Both the position numbers and the translations under genes were made by a program. A model generated the notes under the pieces. The model was given only the letters and a program-made list of their open reading frames with translations. It ran no database searches and was not told where the DNA came from. Positions 1 to 4,446 of a stretch of DNA of 5,130 nucleotides are shown piece after piece. How positions within the stretch are numbered: position 1 is the first letter of the stretch; each line of letters opens with the position of its first letter. The DNA is from an uncultured Oscillospiraceae bacterium (GTDB lineage: Bacteria; Bacillota; Clostridia; Oscillospirales; Oscillospiraceae): NCBI GenBank assembly GCA_910579595.1, contig CAJTVM010000143.1:1-5130 (forward strand), given 5' to 3'.

Positions 1-872
1 TCCGCGAAGGACTGTTCAATCTCCATAATTTCATCGCTCATTTTGTTGCTGACCTCCTTTATTATCCACTCCGGCGTGGATGCGCCGGCAGTGATTCCAA
101 GCCTGTCAATCTGGCGGAAGCTGTCCCGATCGATGTCCGTCCCCCGCTCCGTCCACACCACTGAGGGGCACCGTCCGGCACAGAGCTGGACCAGCCTCTT
201 GGTGTTGGAGCTTTTGGGGTCGCCAATGACAATCATCGCATCGCATTGACCGGCCAGTTCCAGGGCTTCAGATTGACGCCTGGACGTAGCACCACATATT
301 GTATCAAAAAATTCTGAGTTTGTACACACTTTTTTTGCGTTTTCCACGGTTTTTTTCCAACTCGCCTCAATGGCCGTGGTCTGAGAGACAAATGTCAGCG
401 GTTGGGCGTACAATTCCGGGTTCTTCAGCAAAATCTGATCCAGTTCCTCCCAATTCGATACCACAATCCCATACCTGGTGCATCCCAGAATGCCTAAAAT
501 CTCCGGGTGGTCGGCCTCCCCCACGATCACAGGGATCCGTCCCCGGGCCTCCGCCTCCCGGACGATCCCATGGATACGGGTGACATTGGGGCAGGTAGCA
601 TCCAGCACCTTACAGTCCCGGGCTTTCAATGTCTCATACACAGCGTCCGGCTCCCCATGGGCCCGGATCAGCACGGCGGCACCCTCGGGGGCATCCTCCG
701 GACAGCTGATGGTGACGGCCCCCAGTCCCTCCAACCAGCTGATTACATGGTCGTTGTGAGTGATGTGGCCCAACAGGAACACCGGCCCCCGGGACGCCGC
801 CCGCTCCGCCATATCCACCGCGCGGCGCACCCCGTAGCAAAACCCCGCCGTCTTTGCCTGCCGGACGATCAT
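1..872 (-). CDS. ispH: 4-hydroxy-3-methylbut-2-enyl diphosphate reductase (IspH/LytB), 3' end outside window, probably fused to ribosomal protein S1
   Basis: IspH is the [4Fe-4S] enzyme that reduces HMBPP to IPP and DMAPP, the last step of the MEP pathway, in the cytoplasm. I translated 290 residues with no stop before the left edge. The three cluster cysteines are C12 (GFCYGV), C94 (DATCP) and C193 (DTICGAT). Expected active-site residues are also present: H39 (THN), H72 (AHGE), H122 and E124 (DHPE), T165/T166 (SQTT), S221-S222-N223 (SSNTKRL) and S265 (GAST). A typical IspH ends shortly after the segment found here at residues 269-274 (WIIKEV). This frame continues into an acidic stretch (MSDEIMEIEQSFA, 278-290) like the N-terminus of clostridial S1, so the known clostridial IspH-S1 fusion is likely but unproven. 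The start ATG overlaps the plsC stop as ATGA and follows GGAGGAG with an 8-nt gap. G+C and codon use change around residues 117-135 (see findings). Confidence 0.95.
   Translation of the reverse strand, partial: MIVRQAKTAGFCYGVRRAVDMAERAASRGPVFLLGHITHNDHVISWLEGLGAVTISCPEDAPEGAAVLIRAHGEPDAVYETLKARDCKVLDATCPNVTRIHGIVREAEARGRIPVIVGEADHPEILGILGCTRYGIVVSNWEELDQILLKNPELYAQPLTFVSQTTAIEASWKKTVENAKKVCTNSEFFDTICGATSRRQSEALELAGQCDAMIVIGDPKSSNTKRLVQLCAGRCPSVVWTERGTDIDRDSFRQIDRLGITAGASTPEWIIKEVSNKMSDEIMEIEQSFA
39..59 (-). promoter_or_regulatory. Candidate internal ribosome binding site and ATG for a separate S1 protein
   Basis: AAGGAGGT (59-52) is followed after 10 nt by an in-frame ATG (41-39), which is residue 278 of the ispH frame, exactly where IspH homology ends. 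The preceding codons TGG ATA ATA AAG are A/T-rich, which favours an open mRNA. The Lys-Glu-Val codons that form the motif also encode a common IspH C-terminal segment, so the match may be partly coincidental, and the gap is longer than ideal. Confidence 0.4.
298..326 (-). promoter_or_regulatory. Candidate intragenic sigma-A promoter within ispH
   Basis: On the minus strand TGTACA (326-321, 4/6 to TTGACA) is followed by a 17-nt spacer and TACAAT (303-298, 5/6 to TATAAT). The spacer ends in TGA, giving an extended -10 (TGn). Two runs of seven A at 336-330 and 356-350 lie where an UP element would, about two helical turns apart. The predicted transcript would start near 291, about 250 nt before the internal ATG at 41. 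The sequence also encodes conserved IspH residues around C193, so this remains a prediction. Confidence 0.4.
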
Positions 873-1462
873 ACCGCCCTCTCCTCCAGCGCCCGAATCC
901 GCACCATCAAATCGTCTGCGATGCGCTGGTAGTCCTCCGGAGTGGGTTTGCGGCCCTCAAATTCTGGATGGAACGGCTCCCCAAACACGATGGTAGTCCG
1001 GCGGAAGCGCCGCTTTTTCATCGGTATGTAGATGGGAACCACCGGCGCACCGGTGCGGGTGGCAAACATGGCCGCGCCAGTGTGGGCCTCGGACACCTTG
1101 CCCTCCTTCACCCGTGTACCCTCGGGGAACATCAGCAGCTTTTTTCCGCCCCGGAGAATGCGCATGGCCTCCTTCAGTGCCGCAACATCGGCCTTACCCC
1201 GCTTTACGCCGAACACCCCAGCCTTTTTCAGAATAAAGCCGATCACCGGCCACTTCATAATCTCCTCTTTTGCCATGACATGAACCTGCTTGCGCCAACC
1301 CAGGCAGCACACCACATACAGCGGGTCGCCCAAGGTACTGTGGTTGCCGCACAACAACGCCGCGCCCTCCGGCACGTTTTCCACTCCCACCGCTTTCCAT
1401 GGATGGAGGAGCTTCATATAAATCCAAATGAGGGGGTAGAGCACCGCGTAAACCTTATTCAT
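869..1462 (-). CDS. plsC: 1-acyl-sn-glycerol-3-phosphate acyltransferase (PlsC family)
   Basis: This enzyme acylates lysophosphatidic acid to phosphatidic acid, the precursor of membrane phospholipids, at the inner face of the membrane. The protein has 197 residues, a usual size for short bacterial PlsC. All acyltransferase motifs are visible: NHSTLGD (catalytic H41, D46), GVFGVKR (82-88, motif II arginine R88), FPEGTR (112-117) and VPIYIP (142-147). Residues about 4-19 are hydrophobic and could anchor it to the membrane. I chose the ATG at 1462 because GGAGAGGG lies 5 nt upstream. An in-frame ATG at 1483 would add seven residues and overlap cmk, but it has no visible ribosome binding site. 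The gene begins 13 nt after cmk stops, and its TGA overlaps the ispH ATG, suggesting coupled translation. Acyl donor (acyl-ACP or acyl-CoA) cannot be read from the sequence. Confidence 0.93.
   Translation of the reverse strand: MNKVYAVLYPLIWIYMKLLHPWKAVGVENVPEGAALLCGNHSTLGDPLYVVCCLGWRKQVHVMAKEEIMKWPVIGFILKKAGVFGVKRGKADVAALKEAMRILRGGKKLLMFPEGTRVKEGKVSEAHTGAAMFATRTGAPVVPIYIPMKKRRFRRTTIVFGEPFHPEFEGRKPTPEDYQRIADDLMVRIRALEERAV
873..887 (-). promoter_or_regulatory. Shine-Dalgarno of ispH inside the plsC 3' end
   Basis: GGAGGAG at 887-881 lies 8 nt before the ispH ATG at 872. It sits within the last codons of plsC, so ribosomes finishing plsC can reinitiate at the ATGA overlap. It fixes the ispH start, which matches the usual N-terminus just before the first cluster cysteine. 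Confidence 0.75.
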
Positions 1463-1475
1463 CAGCGCCCTCTCC
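1463..1475 (-). promoter_or_regulatory. Shine-Dalgarno of plsC between cmk and plsC
   Basis: GGAGAGGG (1475-1468) begins immediately after the cmk stop TAG and lies 5 nt before ATG 1462. It supports this start over the in-frame ATG at 1483, which has no such motif upstream. Confidence 0.65.
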
Positions 1476-2153
1476 CTAAACATGAAGGTGTTCCCGGATC
1501 AGCCCGAGCAGCAGCTGGAGGCTCCCCTCCAAATCCAGCGCGGTGGTATCCGCAACCACAGCGTCCTCTGCCTGGCGCAGGGGGGCGGTCTCCCTCTCCA
1601 TATCCCGGCGATCCCGCTCTATCACTTCGGCCAGCACATGAACAAAGTCCGCCTGCTGGCCCCGCGCCAAAAGCTCCCGGTAACGGCGCTGGGCACGGGC
1701 CTCCGGTGCTGCGGTGAGGAAAATCTTCAGATCTGCCTGGGGCAGCACCACCGTCCCGATGTCCCGGCCGTCCATGATCACGTCATGCTCCCGGGACAAC
1801 CTGCGCTGCATCTCCAGCAGAAACTCCCTCACCGCCGGAATGGCGGCAGCTTTGGAGGCATAAGCAGAGATCTCATTCTCCCGGATGGCAGTCGTCACGT
1901 CCTCCCCATCCAAAAACATATGCTGCAGACCGTCCTCCCCATAGCCCATGGTGATGCCCAGTTCAGGCAGCAGCGCCGCCACCGCGGTTCCGTCTGCTGG
2001 GTCTATCCCCTGGCGGTGAACCGCCACTCCCACAGTGCGGTAGATCGCCCCTGTGTCCACATAAAGGAAGCCAAGCTCCTGGGCCAGCCGTTTGGCCAGC
2101 GTAGATTTTCCCGCCCCGGAGGGACCGTCAATGGCAATGCTGCGGTATTTCAT
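1476..2153 (-). CDS. cmk: Cytidylate kinase (CMP/dCMP kinase)
   Basis: Cmk transfers phosphate from ATP to CMP or dCMP, recycling nucleotides for RNA, DNA and CDP-diacylglycerol synthesis in the cytoplasm. The 225-residue protein has the family's usual length and order of motifs: P-loop GPSGAGKST (10-18), YVDTGAIYR (31-39), the monophosphate-binding DGRDIGT (128-134) and the LID/C-terminal block with ERDRRD (179-184), APLRQAEDA (190-198) and ADTT (201-204). I chose ATG 2153 because AAAGGA lies 8 nt upstream and the family begins with M-x-x-x-x-I-A-I-D-G. A TTG at 2171 would add six residues without support. It follows the FAD-protein stop by 18 nt and precedes plsC by 13 nt, so it sits inside an operon. 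No key residue is missing. Confidence 0.97.
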   Translation of the reverse strand: MKYRSIAIDGPSGAGKSTLAKRLAQELGFLYVDTGAIYRTVGVAVHRQGIDPADGTAVAALLPELGITMGYGEDGLQHMFLDGEDVTTAIRENEISAYASKAAAIPAVREFLLEMQRRLSREHDVIMDGRDIGTVVLPQADLKIFLTAAPEARAQRRYRELLARGQQADFVHVLAEVIERDRRDMERETAPLRQAEDAVVADTTALDLEGSLQLLLGLIREHLHV

Positions 2154-2167
2154 GAAAAACGTCCTTT
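2154..2167 (-). promoter_or_regulatory. Shine-Dalgarno of cmk
   Basis: AAAGGA (2167-2162) lies 8 nt before ATG 2153, in the 18-nt gap after the FAD-protein stop codon. It overlaps the alternative in-frame TTG at 2171-2169 only downstream, so it supports ATG 2153 as the start. Confidence 0.6.
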
Positions 2168-2171
2168 CCAA

Positions 2172-3422
2172 TTAGTTTTTTGCCCGCTCCGCCGCAGCAA
2201 GTCCGGCGGCATAACCGGTAGACCAGGCGATTTGCAGGTTGAAGCCGCCGGTGTAGCCGTCCACATCCAGCAGCTCCCCGGCAAAGTACAGCCCCGCTGC
2301 CTTTTTGGAGGACATATTCTTGGGATCAACCTCTCCCACGGCCACGCCGCCGGAGGTGACCACCGCCTCCGCTACAGGGCGCGGCCCGGACAGGGAAACG
2401 GTAAAATCCTTCAGCGCCTCCAGCAGCCTGCGCCGATCCCCTTTGCGGATGTCGTGTACCTTGGTATCCCCGGCCACGCCGGTACGCTGTACCAGCACAG
2501 GCACCATACTGCGCGGCACCAGCCCGCCCAGGGCGTTGGCATAGTCCTGGTTGGCCCGCTCAGAAAAATCCCGCAGCAACCGCGCGTCCAGCTTCTGCTC
2601 ATCCAATGCGGGCTTTAAGTCGATGTGGGCGGTGTATTGGGCTTTGCTGAAATCCATATGGGCAGAGGCGGACAGCACCAGCGGCCCGGACAGCCCAAAG
2701 TGGGTAAACAGCAGCTCCCCCTGCTCCCGGAATATGGTTTTTCCCTTCTGATCCTTCACCCGAAGCTCCACGTTCCGCAGGGATAACCCTTGCAGACAGG
2801 CACAGCAGGGATCGTCCGACTCCAGCGGCACCAGTGAACCCCGGATGGGTACAATCCTGTGCCCCGCCATTTGGGCCAGCCGGTAACCATCCCCAGTGGA
2901 TCCGGTACGGGGGTAGGACATCCCTCCTGTGGCAAGCACAATCCCTTGACAGTATATAATTTCACCTTCATTTTCTGTGGTAACGCCGGTCAAAACTTCG
3001 TTTTCTTTAATCAGCCCCGTCACCCGATCCCGGCACAGCTCCACGCCCTGGCGGCGCAGCTCAAAAAACAGCGCGTCCACAATGTCCGCCGCCTTGTCCG
3101 AACACGGGAACACCCGGTTCCCCCGCTCCGTTTTCAGTGGTACGCCCAGCCCTTCAAAAAAAGACATCACATCCTGGGGCGAAAAGCGGTGGAAAGCGCT
3201 GTACAAAAACCGGCTGTTCCGGGGAATGGCCGCCAGCAGCTCGTCCCGCGCACAGTTGTTGGTGACATTGCAGCGGCCCTTGCCGGTGATATACAGCTTC
3301 CGGCCCACCTTTTCGTTGGGTTCCAGCAGCAGAACGTGCGCCCCGGCCCGGGCAGCGGTGATGGCCGCCATCATCCCCGCCGCGCCGCCGCCCGCCACAA
3401 TAATCCTATTGCTGTACGCCAT
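2172..3422 (-). CDS. HI0933/YhiN-type FAD-dependent oxidoreductase ('aminoacetone oxidase family')
   Basis: This 416-residue flavoprotein belongs to the HI0933/YhiN family. Its physiological substrate is not established; the database label 'aminoacetone oxidase family' should not be read as a proven activity. An N-terminal Rossmann fold binds FAD (GGGAAG, 11-16, then LLLEPN, 31-36). The family signature GRKLYITGKGRCNVTN spans 40-55. Further family blocks are ATGGMSYPRTGSTGDGY (164-180), FTHFGLSGP (239-247), VTSGGVAVGEVDP (355-367) and the C-terminal FAD-contacting region YFAGELLDVDGYTGGFN (379-395). I see no signal peptide or membrane segment. The start ATG lies 17 nt inside the rpiR 3' end, with AAGG 6 nt upstream, and the Rossmann motif begins five residues later, as expected. 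An upstream in-frame extension to 3476 has no homology-like content. A Cys cluster (C206, C207, C209) is noted. Its place ahead of cmk is shared by many Clostridia. Confidence 0.92.
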   Translation of the reverse strand: MAYSNRIIVAGGGAAGMMAAITAARAGAHVLLLEPNEKVGRKLYITGKGRCNVTNNCARDELLAAIPRNSRFLYSAFHRFSPQDVMSFFEGLGVPLKTERGNRVFPCSDKAADIVDALFFELRRQGVELCRDRVTGLIKENEVLTGVTTENEGEIIYCQGIVLATGGMSYPRTGSTGDGYRLAQMAGHRIVPIRGSLVPLESDDPCCACLQGLSLRNVELRVKDQKGKTIFREQGELLFTHFGLSGPLVLSASAHMDFSKAQYTAHIDLKPALDEQKLDARLLRDFSERANQDYANALGGLVPRSMVPVLVQRTGVAGDTKVHDIRKGDRRRLLEALKDFTVSLSGPRPVAEAVVTSGGVAVGEVDPKNMSSKKAAGLYFAGELLDVDGYTGGFNLQIAWSTGYAAGLAAAERAKN

Positions 3423-4281
3423 ACTCCACCTTTTCGTAGACCTGATACTCGTCCCAGATGCGCTCCAGCTTTTCAAAGGTGGCGGTGACCTCGGAGGATT
3501 TCTTCCGCCCCACCGCCACGATCAGTGCGTTGATCACCGACAACGGGGCCACCAGGGAATCGGCAAAGGACACCATGTCGCTCTTGGCCAGCAGACGGTA
3601 TTTGGCGGTGTCATACAGGGGGGACAGCTCGCTGTCGGTTATGGCCACCACCGTGGCCCCCTGATCCCTGGCAAACTCCATGGCCCGCACGGAGCGGGTG
3701 GAGTACCGGGGGAAGCTGATGCCGATGACAATATCGCCTTCCCCCACCCGGAGCAACTGCTCAAACATATCGCTGGCCAGGCTGGCCTGCACCTGGCAGA
3801 CGTTGTCAAAAATCAGTTTAAAATAGAAGGTGAGGAAATCGGCCAGCGCGGATGATGAACGCGCCCCCAAAATGTAAATGCGCCGGGCTCGTACAATGGC
3901 TTCCACGATGGCGGAAAAATCCTCCCGGCTCAGCTCTGCCAGCGACATCCGAAGTTTTTCGATATCCGCCTGCACCACCTTGTCCAGCACATCCTGGGTG
4001 CCCAGGCGGTCATAGGACACCTCAATGCGCTGCACTGTGGTCAGCTTGGAACGGATCATCTCCTGCATGGCCTTCTGCATGGCGGGATAGCCGTCATAGC
4101 CCAGCTCGGCAGCAAAGCGCACCACAGTGGATTCACTGATCTTCACCGTCTTTCCCAACTTTGCCGCCGTCATAAAGGCGGCCTTGTCGTAGTTTTCCAG
4201 AATGTAGCGTCCAATCAGCTTCTGTCCCTTGGAAAAGCTACCCATCCTGCTTTGGATGGTGGTTAAAATATCTCGGCTCAT
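3406..4281 (-). CDS. MurR/RpiR-family transcriptional regulator (HTH-SIS)
   Basis: RpiR-type regulators bind DNA through an N-terminal HTH and sense phosphosugars through a SIS domain. From ATG 4281 the protein has 291 residues, the family's usual size. The HTH_6 domain covers about 1-75, with the helix-turn-helix around 38-66 (key segment ISESTVVRFAAELGYDGY, 48-65). The SIS fold covers about 125-260, with ILGARSSSALA (137-147) as the sugar-phosphate loop and SFPRYSTRSV (189-198) as the second ligand loop. The start is uncertain. ATG 4281 fits the family N-terminus, while an in-frame ATG at 4359 has GAAAGG 9 nt upstream and would add 26 Arg/Lys-rich residues. A promoter and an inverted repeat lie just upstream, so self-regulation is possible. 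It overlaps the FAD gene by 17 nt, so it is the first gene of that operon. The ligand cannot be deduced. Confidence 0.9.
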   Translation of the reverse strand: MSRDILTTIQSRMGSFSKGQKLIGRYILENYDKAAFMTAAKLGKTVKISESTVVRFAAELGYDGYPAMQKAMQEMIRSKLTTVQRIEVSYDRLGTQDVLDKVVQADIEKLRMSLAELSREDFSAIVEAIVRARRIYILGARSSSALADFLTFYFKLIFDNVCQVQASLASDMFEQLLRVGEGDIVIGISFPRYSTRSVRAMEFARDQGATVVAITDSELSPLYDTAKYRLLAKSDMVSFADSLVAPLSVINALIVAVGRKKSSEVTATFEKLERIWDEYQVYEKVEYGVQQ

Positions 4282-4376
4282 AGCATCCAAACTCTCTTTT
4301 CTCTTAGAACGTGCCAAGCGCTTGCGGACCCATGTCTCCCCACGGGATACGCTCCGCATGACGGCAAACCTTTCAT
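4278..4376 (-). other. Possible 32-codon leader ORF overlapping the rpiR start
   Basis: An ATG at 4376 opens a 32-residue frame (begins MKGLPSCGAY) out of frame with rpiR. Its TGA overlaps the ATG at 4281 as ATGA. This geometry is typical of translational coupling, but I see no clear ribosome binding site before 4376, and the frame overlaps the possible rpiR extension from 4359. It may be chance. Confidence 0.15.
4369..4374 (-). promoter_or_regulatory. Possible Shine-Dalgarno for the longer rpiR start
   Basis: GAAAGG at 4374-4369 lies 9 nt before the in-frame ATG at 4359, which is about 30 nt after the predicted transcription start. It is better placed than anything before ATG 4281, where only AAGAGAG at about 10 nt or GGA at 4 nt is seen. 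It argues that the N-terminally extended form might be made. Confidence 0.4.
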
Positions 4377-4395
4377 TGATTCGCCAACGAACAAT

Positions 4396-4424
4396 ATCAT
4401 AGCCTGTTATCCCGGAAAAAGCAA
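4396..4424 (-). promoter_or_regulatory. Predicted sigma-A promoter for rpiR and the downstream operon
   Basis: On the minus strand TTGCTT (4424-4419, 3/6 to TTGACA) is followed by exactly 17 nt and TATGAT (4401-4396, 5/6 to TATAAT). The transcript would start near 4389, about 30 nt before ATG 4359 and about 108 nt before ATG 4281. It is the only good promoter in the intergenic space, so it probably drives rpiR, the FAD gene, cmk, plsC and ispH. Confidence 0.6.
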
Positions 4425-4443
4425 GTACTTTTGCACGTTTTCC
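4414..4443 (-). repeat. Interrupted inverted repeat overlapping the rpiR -35 box (candidate operator)
   Basis: The minus strand reads GGAAAA-cgt-GCAA-aagtac-TTGC-t-TTTTCC. The outer six-base arms (4443-4438 and 4419-4414) and inner four-base arms (4434-4431 and 4424-4421) pair, with a 3:1 asymmetric interruption and a 6-nt centre. It begins 3 nt after the rluB stop codon and contains the -35 hexamer. It could be an operator for RpiR itself or a weak A/T-rich hairpin ending the rluB transcript. I favour the operator because the stem has few G-C pairs. Confidence 0.4.
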
Positions 4444-4446
4444 CTC

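Noticed and set aside
299..360. Frameshift or decay of ispH in the A-tract region
   Set aside because: Both A7 runs keep the frame. TGG (359-357) and TGT (296-294) are in register, and the third cluster cysteine and SSN motif follow normally.
1460..1483. Upstream plsC start at ATG 1483
   Set aside because: It has no ribosome binding site and would overlap cmk, while ATG 1462 has GGAGAGGG 5 nt upstream.
1482..2618. A long plus-strand open frame of 378 codons opposite cmk and the FAD gene, and others such as 854-1717 and 2859-3855
   Set aside because: They are antisense to genes with complete family motifs, have low-complexity Pro/Arg/His-rich translations, and arise from the high G+C third positions on the other strand.
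2946..2960. Plus-strand TTGACA followed by TATAAT, both perfect hexamers
   Set aside because: Only 3 nt separate them, so they cannot act together as a sigma-A promoter. They lie antisense within the FAD gene, in a locally A/T-rich variable segment.
3423..3476. N-terminal extension of the FAD protein to an ATG at 3476
   Set aside because: The extra residues precede the Rossmann motif without family-like content and lie in the rpiR coding region. ATG 3422 has AAGG at a fitting distance.
4414..4443. Rho-independent terminator for rluB
   Set aside because: The inner stem has only four pairs and the outer pairs are A-T with an asymmetric interruption. The five-T run follows, but the hairpin looks too weak, so it is listed as a candidate operator instead.
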